Shown: positions 1 through 5,565 of the stretch, in pieces | How positions within the stretch are numbered: position 1 is the stretch's first letter | Layout of the letters: the number at the start of each line of letters is the position of its first letter | NCBI GenBank assembly: GCA_016763255.1 | Contig: JAESUA010000278.1 | Coordinates: forward strand, 1 to 6,836 | Direction: 5' to 3' | Length of the DNA: 6,836 nt | Origin: Magnetovibrio sp. | GTDB lineage: Bacteria; Pseudomonadota; Alphaproteobacteria; Rhodospirillales; Magnetovibrionaceae | The notes under the pieces: generated by a model | Told to the model about the DNA's origin: nothing | The model's input: the letters and a program-made list of their open reading frames with translations, nothing else | Databases searched by the model: none | Program-made: the position numbers and the translations under genes

Positions 1-39
1 GAGTGCGGCTCCAAATTAGTTGCACTCACATAGATTCAG

Positions 40-70
40 AAAAATGCCCCTTTGGGAATCCCAAAACGGC
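40..70 (-). terminator. Probable Rho-independent terminator after matA
   Basis: Read on the minus strand, the matA stop codon (TAG) is followed about 45 bases later by a stem-loop. Its core is TTTGGGA/TCCCAAA (51-57 with 59-65, the tip pairs presumably open), with a GCC/GGC clamp outside a 2x2 mismatch (46-48 with 68-70). A run of five T follows directly on the transcript (A at 40-44 on the plus strand). Position and T-tract fit the end of the leftward operon. The stem is imperfect, so this is a sound but not certain call. Confidence 0.5.
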
Positions 71-113
71 CCGTCAAGTGATTAGCGTTGAACAACCCTG
101 GGCGGGTGGCCGA

Positions 114-1430
114 CTAAGTCGCCATGAATTGAGCTGAAGCCGCCAACTGTTCACCGACCTGTTTGGAATGCACAATTTTTCCATCATTGGCGAAAGCCTC
201 GTGATTGCTTTCGATATTGGCGAGGTCATATTTATAGTTGACCAGTAAACTGGCGGACTCTTCTACGCCTTTTGGCGATACATCGCCCAGCCAGTTGATG
301 CGCTCCAATCTTGCGCCGTTGCCCAGATGAAAACGCGCCACCCCATCAAGCGGTCCGCCACGGCGTTTTTCATGGACCAAGTAGTGCGCACAAAGTTGCA
401 TCAACGGCATTTGTACTTTGTCGGTAAGATCGGGGTTTGCTTGCCAATCTGGTTCTTTGATCAGATCCAATACGGCATCGAGCGAACCACTTTTGCCCCG
501 CATGGATTGCAACCAATGGCCAAACCCCGGCAGCGGGGAAAGGGTTGAAAAGGTTTTGAGACCGGGCAGCTCTCCACGCAATTCGGCCACCACCTGCTTG
601 ATCAAAAAATTGCCAAACGAAATACCGCGCAGGCCTTTTTGACAATTGGATATGGAATAAAAAATTGCGGTGTCGGCATCGTTTGGAGCAATCCGCGCGA
701 TGCTCTCATCCAGCAATTCTTGGACCGATCCAGCCAAGCCACTGACCAACGCGACCTCGACAAAGATCAGCGGTTCATCCGGCAGTGCGGGATGGAAAAA
801 CGCATAACACCGGCGGTCACTGTCAAGACGGCGGCGCAAATCATCCCAATCACGGATTTCATGTACCGCTTCGTAAGCGATCAGTTTTTCTAAGATATTG
901 GCGGGTGTGCTCCAATCGATGCGCCGCAACTCAAGAAAGCCACGGTTAAACCAGCTCGACAACAAATGCTTAAAATCGCTATCGACGGTTTTGAGGCCCG
1001 GCTCGGCCTGCAACAGGGGCAGCAGATCTTCGCGCATGTTGATCACCGCACGGGTGCCGCCGGGGGCCATGTTGATGCCCCTGATCACCCGTTGACGCAT
1101 CGATTCCGCCGCCATCGCAACGTCGTGTGCGGTGGTCGGGTTGGCGTCTGCTTGATACGCCGCGATGGCCTCATTCAGTACCTGTTGATTAACATCGAAG
1201 TCGGTCAGCAGGGTGGTGAAGAAGGTACGTTTTTGATCTTCATCACAGTCGCGGTAGGCATCGACCACGGCGCACGCCAGCGCCGTCCCTAAGGCCTCAC
1301 CTTTTTGCGTGATGAGGTCCGCACACAGGGTATTGATGTCAGCCGACTTTGCTCCACGGCCGGGTCGACCATCCAAAAGTTCGCGCCCGGCGTCCGCAAT
1401 GGAACTGAGAAACGTACGGAAAAATGTCAC
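114..1430 (-). CDS. matA: Malonyl-CoA decarboxylase (MatA/MCD family)
   Basis: Catalyses malonyl-CoA to acetyl-CoA plus CO2 in the cytoplasm, the last step of malonate catabolism. With the chosen start it has 438 residues, normal for bacterial MCDs. The N-terminal part is helical and opens with MTFFRTFLSSI. The C-terminal half is the GNAT-like catalytic domain, with the family segments FYSISNCQKGLRGISFGNF, FSTLSPLPGF (S295, S298) and ARFHLGNGARLERINWLGDVS (H368), ending in LLVNYKYDL. By analogy with human MCD, a serine in the SPLPG segment and H368 are the likely catalytic pair. Start: a GTG at 1478 is also in frame, but it has no ribosome site and lies inside a hairpin. GTG at 1430 follows AGGAAGG (12-base spacing) and gives the expected family N-terminus. 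It is the last gene of the matPQM unit, 164 bases after matM, with stem-loops between. The product call is very secure, the exact start less so. Confidence 0.95.
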   Translation of the reverse strand: MTFFRTFLSSIADAGRELLDGRPGRGAKSADINTLCADLITQKGEALGTALACAVVDAYRDCDEDQKRTFFTTLLTDFDVNQQVLNEAIAAYQADANPTTAHDVAMAAESMRQRVIRGINMAPGGTRAVINMREDLLPLLQAEPGLKTVDSDFKHLLSSWFNRGFLELRRIDWSTPANILEKLIAYEAVHEIRDWDDLRRRLDSDRRCYAFFHPALPDEPLIFVEVALVSGLAGSVQELLDESIARIAPNDADTAIFYSISNCQKGLRGISFGNFLIKQVVAELRGELPGLKTFSTLSPLPGFGHWLQSMRGKSGSLDAVLDLIKEPDWQANPDLTDKVQMPLMQLCAHYLVHEKRRGGPLDGVARFHLGNGARLERINWLGDVSPKGVEESASLLVNYKYDLANIESNHEAFANDGKIVHSKQVGEQLAASAQFMAT

Positions 1431-1442
1431 CTCAGACTTGTC

Positions 1443-1449
1443 CCTTCCT
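1443..1449 (-). promoter_or_regulatory. Ribosome binding site that decides the matA start
   Basis: AGGAAGG on the minus strand lies 12 bases before GTG 1430. It is the only strong Shine-Dalgarno match near the matA 5' end. It lies inside the reading frame of the longer alternative (GTG 1478), which has no such site. The spacing is a little long, so some doubt remains. Confidence 0.5.
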
Positions 1450-1473
1450 AGAGGTTGGACTGAGACAAAAGAG

Positions 1474-1489
1474 CCCACCGACAGGCGGG
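1474..1489 (-). promoter_or_regulatory. Small stem-loop in the matA leader
   Basis: On the minus strand CCCGCC-TGTC-GGTGGG folds as a six-pair stem with one G-U pair and a four-base loop, followed by CTCTTTTGTC. An outer CAAAA/TTTTG pair can extend it across a 3x3 internal loop. On the plus strand the G-U pair would be an A-C mismatch, so the fold favours the leftward transcript. It lies 44 bases before the preferred matA start and could be a weak terminator, an attenuator or an mRNA-stability element. Confidence 0.4.
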
Positions 1490-1528
1490 TTGTTTTGTTG
1501 AAAACAATCTAACCATATCAAAAAGATA

Positions 1529-1586
1529 ATCTAGTGGAACGGCTGCGACATTTCAGGAACGAAAAGTCGCAGTCTATCCACTAGAT
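1529..1586 (-). terminator. Large two-tier stem-loop between matM and matA
   Basis: A perfect 10-base inverted repeat, ATCTAGTGGA (1529-1538) with TCCACTAGAT (1577-1586), encloses a second stem, GGCTGCGAC (1541-1549) with GTCGCAGTC (1566-1574), which contains one G-U pair. A 2x2 internal loop separates them, and the apical loop is 16 bases. It starts eight bases beyond the matM stop codon. On the leftward transcript it is followed by TATCTTTTTG, so it resembles a terminator or a 3'-end-protecting hairpin that would lower matA expression relative to the transporter. The AT-rich stem base makes it a poor classical terminator. Confidence 0.5.
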
Positions 1587-1594
1587 ATAAAACC

Positions 1595-2914
1595 TTAGCC
1601 GATCGGGGCACCCATCACGAGATTGGGCAACCAGGTCACGATGTCAGGGAAGATGGACAAGATAATGATGCCCAAAACCATGCACAACATAAACGGCAAC
1701 GCGCCCTTCAAGATGGTCGTCAACGGGATATCCGGGGCAATGCCATTGATGACATAAAGGTTGAGCCCTACCGGTGGCGTGATCAAGCCGATTTCCATAT
1801 TGATGGTGAGAATGACCGCGAACCAATAGGGATCAAAACCACTTTGAATGATGATCGGCAGCAAGATCGGTGCGGTCATCAAAATCACCGCCACCGGGGG
1901 CAGGAAGAACCCCGCGACCAGCAAGAACAGGTTGATCATCAACATCAAGACCCACGGATTGGCATCCATTTCGACGATACTTTGGGCCACGGACTGAGTC
2001 ACATACAGCGATGAAAGGGTGTAGCTGAACAAGGCGCTGGCAGCGATGATCATCAAGATCATCACGCTTTCACGCATGGAATCACTGATGATGGCCCAGA
2101 TTTTTTTGGGTTGCCAAACCTTGTAAACCACCGCGATCAAAACCAGTACCATCATGGCACCGACACCGGCCGCTTCGGATGGCGTCGCGACACCACCGTA
2201 CAGCACGAACAGAACCCCGACGATGATCGCCAAGAAAGGCAACACGCGCGGCAGGACTTCGAGCTTTTCACGCATCGAAAAGCCTTTGTCCTTTTGGCCG
2301 AATTTATAGCCATGGCGTTTGGCGGTATAGAGCGACCAGGTCATGAACAACGTCATCAGCATCAATCCGGGAACGATCCCCGCCAGGAACAGTCGGCCGA
2401 TGGAGGTTTCGGTGGCGATGCCATAAACGATCATGGTGATGGACGGCGGGATCAAGATCCCCAAGGTGCCACCGGCAGCAATTGATCCGGCGGCCAAGCC
2501 ATCGGGATAGCCGCGTTTGCGCATTTCGGGAATGCCCATTTTGCCGATCGCAGCACAGGTCGCGGGCGACGACCCGGACAACGCGGCGAACACCGCACAC
2601 GCGCCGATGTTAGAAATGATCAAGCCACCCGGCAACCGGTGCAGCCAGCGATCCAGCGCCACATAAAGGTCTTTACCGGCGGGCGAAGAGGCCACCGCAG
2701 CGCCCATGACGATGAACATGGGGATCGAGACCAGGGAAAATTCGGCGATGCCGCCAAAAAACAGATCCGCGACCACATCAAGAGCTTCAAAGCCTTCAAA
2801 AATAACCAAAAAGGTCATCGCCACCAAGCCAAGACCAAAGGCCACAGGGATGCCGGTTGCCAAAATCCCGATGGTTGAGATAACGACAAGTAAACCAATC
2901 ATAAGCGGGCTCAT
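1595..2914 (-). CDS. matM: TRAP transporter large permease (DctM family), probable malonate importer MatM
   Basis: The membrane subunit that carries the translocation path of a tripartite ATP-independent periplasmic transporter. It uses an ion gradient, usually Na+, to move substrate delivered by the binding protein. It has 439 residues, typical for DctM, and is almost entirely hydrophobic segments. Family blocks in order are SGSSPATCAAIG (113-124), GGTLGILIPPS (148-158), GVATPSEAAGVGA (241-253), FLPPVAVILMTAPILLP (337-353) and NMEIGLITPPVGLNLYV (372-388). The start ATG is preceded by AAGGAG at good spacing, inside the end of matQ. Only three bases separate the matQ stop from this ATG, so the two are likely translationally coupled. 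DctM subunits do not reveal substrate by sequence. The malonate assignment comes from matA, matR and matB alongside. Confidence 0.95.
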   Translation of the reverse strand: MSPLMIGLLVVISTIGILATGIPVAFGLGLVAMTFLVIFEGFEALDVVADLFFGGIAEFSLVSIPMFIVMGAAVASSPAGKDLYVALDRWLHRLPGGLIISNIGACAVFAALSGSSPATCAAIGKMGIPEMRKRGYPDGLAAGSIAAGGTLGILIPPSITMIVYGIATETSIGRLFLAGIVPGLMLMTLFMTWSLYTAKRHGYKFGQKDKGFSMREKLEVLPRVLPFLAIIVGVLFVLYGGVATPSEAAGVGAMMVLVLIAVVYKVWQPKKIWAIISDSMRESVMILMIIAASALFSYTLSSLYVTQSVAQSIVEMDANPWVLMLMINLFLLVAGFFLPPVAVILMTAPILLPIIIQSGFDPYWFAVILTINMEIGLITPPVGLNLYVINGIAPDIPLTTILKGALPFMLCMVLGIIILSIFPDIVTWLPNLVMGAPIG

Positions 2915-2917
2915 GAC

Positions 2918-3445
2918 TTACTCTCCTTCGAGCGCATTGTGTTGGTCCATGGCGAACGGCATTTTATCACCGTGCAACAGAGCAAGAATATCGGCTACAT
3001 ACTGTAAAGCCAAAAGGCCAATGCCAAGCGGTATCGACAAATAAGGGATCCACAATGGTAAGGCCCAGACGGTGTCGGTCGTCCAGTTGTTCACCCAGGA
3101 TTCCTCAAACAATTGAAAGCCTTTCCACGCCATAACAGCGCAGAACAAGAACCCCGCCAGGCTGGCCACCAAGGCCAAAAGGCGACGACCAACGGGTCCT
3201 AAATAATTGGGTAGAAGGTCCACGTTCACATGGCCCTTCACCAACAATACATAGGGGCTACCAATAAAGGTCGCGGCGACCAGGGAATAAATCACGTATT
3301 CCGTTTGCCACACGGTTGAGGCATTAAGGAAGTAACGCATCACCACCATTTGGCACACCACAATAATGGCTGAGCCCACCAGCGCCGCAGCAAGAACACC
3401 GCAGGCTTTAGAGACAGCAAAGATCATTCGACAAAATGCGAACAC
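2918..3445 (-). CDS. matQ: TRAP transporter small permease (DctQ family), probable MatQ
   Basis: The small membrane subunit that pairs with the DctM subunit in the TRAP complex. It has 175 residues with four predicted membrane segments at about 14-36, 50-69, 88-110 and 130-156. The family signature GHVNVDLL (71-78) follows segment two, and W46 and the W-rich loop (117-132) are also typical. The start is GTG at 3445, with GGAG seven bases upstream (3453-3456). An out-of-frame ATG at 3447 overlaps it and opens a seven-codon frame whose TGA overlaps the in-frame ATG of residue 7 (3427), so initiation at 3427 is a real alternative. The gene lies 89 bases downstream of matP behind a strong hairpin and three bases ahead of matM. 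The family call is secure. Malonate specificity is inferred from context. Confidence 0.93.
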   Translation of the reverse strand: MFAFCRMIFAVSKACGVLAAALVGSAIIVVCQMVVMRYFLNASTVWQTEYVIYSLVAATFIGSPYVLLVKGHVNVDLLPNYLGPVGRRLLALVASLAGFLFCAVMAWKGFQLFEESWVNNWTTDTVWALPLWIPYLSIPLGIGLLALQYVADILALLHGDKMPFAMDQHNALEGE

Positions 3446-3492
3446 ATCAAATCTCCGACACTTTCTAATTTGAACATAAATATAATGAATGA

Positions 3493-3520
3493 CCCCGACG
3501 GCGTTGCACAGCCGTCGGAG
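3493..3520 (-). promoter_or_regulatory. Intercistronic stem-loop between matP and matQ
   Basis: CCGACGGC (3495-3502) and GCCGTCGG (3511-3518) form a perfect eight-pair GC-rich stem with an eight-base loop. On the leftward transcript two more pairs (one G-U) extend it to ten. It begins 14 bases after the matP stop. No clear T-tract follows (GGTCATTCATTATA), so it is more likely a 3'-stabilising or partial-termination element than a full terminator. Such hairpins after binding-protein genes are a known way to make more binding protein than permease. Confidence 0.6.
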
Positions 3521-3534
3521 CCTTCATTAGAAGG

Positions 3535-4533
3535 TTATTTGACGGAGAGCGCTTTTTCGATCAGCTCTTTGCCACCGGGAACCTTATCGGCGAAGATTTT
3601 GTAAGACGTCTTTTTGGCAATATCGAGCCAGGCAGCAGCCTGTTCGGCATTCATTGAGACGACTTTTACGCCATTGGCTTTGTAGGTCGTGACCATCTTT
3701 TCGTCGAGACCCTTGGCCATGCCGGTCATGTAATCTTCGGCTTTTTTGCCGGCAGCCATCAGCGCATCTTGCTGAGCTTTGTTGAGCTTGTTCCAGCTTT
3801 TCTTGGACATCAAGATCGGCTCATACATGAACCACAAAGCATTGGCACCGGGTTCGGTCAGGCATTTGACCTGTTCGTAAATACGATACGAAACAAAGCT
3901 GCCGGAGCTGGTGTTTGCGGCATCCAAAACACCGGTCTGCAGGGCCTGATAAATGGCCGAGCTGGGCATGGATGAAATTGATGCACCGGCACCAACCAAC
4001 ATTTGTTCAAATGCCGGACCCGCCGCGCGGGTGACTTGACCCTTCATGGTATCGGGGCCGAGGATGCATTTGTCCTTAGACACGAAACCACCGGCCAACC
4101 AAGCATCGGCCAATACGATAATGCCGGCTTTATTGATGATCGCCTTGATGTCTTGCATGAACTCAGATTTGTTCAGGCGCTGGGCGTGCTCATGGTTTTT
4201 CACCAGACCCGGCATCAAAGTGGCGGAGAATTGTGGGTGCTTGCCGCTGGCGTAATCCAACGGAAAGGCCGAAATGTCCAACTGGCCTTTGACCATGGCA
4301 TTCCACTGTTCTTTAGGTTTAAACAGTGATTTACCCGGATACACTTTAACATCCAGACCAACATTGGCCTTGGCCATTTCCTTGGCGATGATCTGCACCA
4401 TTTCATCACGTGCATCACCTTTGCCACCCGGCCACTGGTGCGAAGCTTTAAGAGTTTTGGCACCGGCAGCACCGGCGGTAATGGCGAACGCTAGAGCCGC
4501 GGCTCCGACTACGGTATTTTTCAAAATCGTCAT
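3535..4533 (-). CDS. matP: TRAP transporter substrate-binding protein (DctP family), probable malonate-binding MatP
   Basis: A periplasmic solute receptor that delivers a small carboxylate to the MatQM permease. The precursor has 332 residues. A Sec signal peptide (K5, hydrophobic core 8-20, AGA site after residue 25) leaves a mature N-terminus of KTLKASHQWPGG. The family core is visible: the VTRAAGPAFEQM segment with R169 as the expected carboxylate-binding arginine, then MPSSAIYQALQTGVLDAANT and the EPILMSKKSWNKL stretch. Its only two cysteines, C156 and C224, fall in the exported part and could form a disulfide. Start: the frame is open 26 codons further upstream, but ATG 4533 has AGGGGAGG seven bases before it and starts exactly at the signal peptide. 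It is the first gene of the leftward unit, facing matR. DctP family is certain. Malonate as ligand is inferred from neighbours. Confidence 0.95.
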   Translation of the reverse strand: MTILKNTVVGAAALAFAITAGAAGAKTLKASHQWPGGKGDARDEMVQIIAKEMAKANVGLDVKVYPGKSLFKPKEQWNAMVKGQLDISAFPLDYASGKHPQFSATLMPGLVKNHEHAQRLNKSEFMQDIKAIINKAGIIVLADAWLAGGFVSKDKCILGPDTMKGQVTRAAGPAFEQMLVGAGASISSMPSSAIYQALQTGVLDAANTSSGSFVSYRIYEQVKCLTEPGANALWFMYEPILMSKKSWNKLNKAQQDALMAAGKKAEDYMTGMAKGLDEKMVTTYKANGVKVVSMNAEQAAAWLDIAKKTSYKIFADKVPGGKELIEKALSVK

Positions 4534-4540
4534 TGAGTAT

Positions 4541-4548
4541 CCTCCCCT
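4541..4548 (-). promoter_or_regulatory. Strong ribosome binding site that fixes the matP start
   Basis: AGGGGAGG on the minus strand, seven bases before ATG 4533. It rules out the 26-codon longer reading frame, which would put an implausible extension before the signal peptide. Its strength fits the high level expected for a periplasmic binding protein. Confidence 0.85.
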
Positions 4549-4652
4549 GACGCAAATTCCCTGAATAAAAAACGTTATTATTGACGGCCCCACACCCCCC
4601 CTTCGCACCAAGACATGGCGGAAACATTGGGAAAATTGACCCGTTGGGCAAG

Positions 4653-4681
4653 AGCCTAAATCTCGAACGCAAGGCTGTCAA
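4653..4681 (-). promoter_or_regulatory. Probable sigma-70 promoter of the matPQM(A) operon
   Basis: On the minus strand a perfect -35 box TTGACA (4681-4676) is followed after exactly 17 bases by TAGGCT (4658-4653). That -10 box keeps the important first T, second A and last T but misses the other three positions. The predicted start point is near 4646, giving a leader of roughly 113 bases. A good -35 with a weak -10 right beside the palindrome at 4685-4700 fits a regulated promoter. It is found by eye only. Confidence 0.5.
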
Positions 4682-4684
4682 ACC

Positions 4685-4700
4685 AAATTGTATACAATTT
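4685..4700. promoter_or_regulatory. Probable MatR operator (perfect 16-bp palindrome)
   Basis: AAATTGTATACAATTT reads identically on both strands. Its TTGTATACAA core has the TGT...ACA form typical of FadR-subgroup GntR regulators, and it shares the TTGTA/TACA halves of the Rhizobium leguminosarum MatR site as I recall it. It lies three bases upstream of the matP -35 box, centred at about -46 from the predicted start. The divergent GntR gene matR is its obvious partner. That pairing is inference, not observation. Confidence 0.7.
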
Positions 4701-4743
4701 TCTATTTGATGAATACAAAATAGCCTGTACTGTATCACAATCA

Positions 4744-4755
4744 AATGTCTACAAT
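4744..4755. promoter_or_regulatory. Possible second, degenerate MatR site
   Basis: AATGTCTACAAT matches 10 of 12 positions of ATTGTATACAAT in the perfect palindrome 57 bases away. A third stretch, TGTATCACAAT (4731-4741), differs from the core by one inserted base. The 4744-4755 copy lies where the -35 element of matR would be expected, so it could mediate autoregulation. In AT-rich DNA such partial matches can arise by chance. Confidence 0.35.
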
Positions 4756-4774
4756 CGGCCCCAGCCAACCCAAC

Positions 4775-4780
4775 TATAAC
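4775..4780 (+). promoter_or_regulatory. Candidate -10 box of matR(B)
   Basis: TATAAC matches five of six consensus positions and is the best -10 on the plus strand before matR. No recognisable -35 lies 16-18 bases upstream (CAATCG region). The promoter would therefore be weak or activator-dependent, or the call is wrong. The predicted start would be near 4787, inside the palindrome at 4782-4795. Confidence 0.35.
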
Positions 4781-4781
4781 G

Positions 4782-4795
4782 AGTGCAATTGCACT
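4782..4795. promoter_or_regulatory. 14-bp palindrome AGTGCAATTGCACT before matR
   Basis: A perfect palindrome 40 bases upstream of the matR start codon, different in sequence from the TTGTATACAA site. It covers the predicted transcription start of matR, so a bound protein would block that promoter. Which protein binds it is unknown. Confidence 0.45.
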
Positions 4796-4835
4796 TTGTG
4801 TATTTTTATACGGTGTGACCTATGGGGGAGAAATT

Positions 4836-5522
4836 ATGTCGAGTAAAAGCGCCAGTGCACTAAAACGCGCCAGCACATTGAAAGAAGCCCTGGAACAGGA
4901 CATCGTCACCGGCCAACTTGCGCCGGGGACCCGCCTGGAAGAAATGGGTTTGGCGACACGTTTTGGCGTATCGCGGACTCCGGTTCGTGAAGCCCTCAAT
5001 CAATTGGCATCCATTGGTTTGGTTCAAATCCGTCCGCGCCGCGGTGCCGTGGTTGCAGCCATCGGCCTCAAAGAAATGATGGAAATGTTTGAAGTCATGG
5101 CCGAGTTGGAAGGCATGTGCGGGCAACTTGCCGCACGCCGCATGATCGGTGAAGACCGTGCAAAACTCGCCGTATACCACGAACAGGCCCGCTCTTTTGC
5201 ACAAACCGAAGACCACAACGGCTATTACGATGCCAACGTCTGCTTTCATGAATGCATTTATTTGGGCAGCCGCAATACGTATCTTGCCGATCAGACCCGC
5301 GCGTTGCGCAACCGCTTAGCCCCTTATCGCCGCCTGCAACTACTCCAACGTCAACGTTTATCGGGATCATTTGCCGAACACGGCCAAATTCTCAAAGCCA
5401 TTTGCGACGGCGATGAAGCCCGCGCCAAAAAACTTCTCAGCGAACATGTCACCGTGCAAAGCGGATCGTTCACCGATTTCATCGCCACCTTGCCAACAGA
5501 ATTAATTCAATCCAGGGCCTAA
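4836..5522 (+). CDS. matR: GntR-family regulator with FCD domain, probable malonate regulator MatR
   Basis: A DNA-binding regulator of 228 residues. The N-terminal winged helix (about 8-75) shows the GntR pattern: TLKEALEQDIVTGQLAPGTRL, then LATRFGVSRTPVREALNQLA with the recognition helix at about 46-58, and the wing IRPRRGAVVA (65-74). The C-terminal helical FCD ligand domain (about 80-215) has N134, H138, H182 and H204 at the usual metal or effector positions, where many relatives have D in place of N134. Start: ATG 4836 follows GGGGGAG at five bases. An upstream in-frame GTG (4815) has no such site and would read through it. It stands divergent to matP and 43 bases ahead of matB. The effector is probably malonate or a derivative, inferred from the neighbouring genes. 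The family call is secure, MatR identity likely. Confidence 0.9.
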   Translation: MSSKSASALKRASTLKEALEQDIVTGQLAPGTRLEEMGLATRFGVSRTPVREALNQLASIGLVQIRPRRGAVVAAIGLKEMMEMFEVMAELEGMCGQLAARRMIGEDRAKLAVYHEQARSFAQTEDHNGYYDANVCFHECIYLGSRNTYLADQTRALRNRLAPYRRLQLLQRQRLSGSFAEHGQILKAICDGDEARAKKLLSEHVTVQSGSFTDFIATLPTELIQSRA

Positions 5523-5537
5523 TATCTGCGTGATATT
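5521..5537 (+). other. Short inverted repeat at the matR stop codon
   Basis: AATATC-TGCGT-GATATT is a six-base perfect inverted repeat starting inside the matR TAA. The stem is AT-rich and no T-tract follows, so it is too weak to be a terminator. The 43-base matR-matB gap shows no promoter I can recognise, consistent with co-transcription. Confidence 0.25.
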
Positions 5538-5565
5538 TTGTGACCTCCCATATGAGACAGCACCC

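Larger units (their letters stand above)
4534..4835. promoter_or_regulatory. Divergent control region between matP and matR
   Basis: These 302 bases carry no credible gene. They hold the promoters of both units, a perfect TTGTATACAA-core palindrome, a degenerate second copy, and a separate 14-bp palindrome near matR, each listed on its own. The half nearest matP (4534-4652) would be a leader of about 110 bases. Its only notable feature is a run of seven C (4595-4601), a G-run in the matP transcript, with no start codon that could use it. Confidence 0.8.

Noticed and set aside
327..1292. Several plus-strand open frames of 65-108 codons opposite matA
   Set aside because: They lie antisense to the conserved MatA sequence and show low-complexity, basic translations typical of shadow frames.
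1492..1507. GTTTT/AAAAC and TTGTT/AACAA symmetry before matA as a MatR site
   Set aside because: The halves and spacing do not match TTGTATACAA, and the tract is a simple T/A-rich run.
4591..4601. G-run in the matP leader (C7 on the plus strand) as a G-quadruplex or extra ribosome site
   Set aside because: Only about three usable G-tracts are present, and no start codon is placed to use it.
4534..4611. 26-codon N-terminal extension of matP
   Set aside because: It would displace the signal peptide from the N-terminus, while AGGGGAGG sits correctly before ATG 4533.
4702..4723. Inverted repeat CTATTT/AAATAG beside the operator
   Set aside because: Six AT-only-like pairs with a ten-base spacer in AT-rich DNA are expected by chance. 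It does not match the operator core.
4448..4768. 106-codon minus-strand frame spanning the control region and the matP 5' end
   Set aside because: It overlaps the matP signal peptide in another frame and covers the operator palindrome. No family features are visible.
4815..4835. Upstream GTG start for matR
   Set aside because: The strong ribosome site GGGGGAG lies inside this extension and serves ATG 4836. The extra seven residues add nothing typical of the family.
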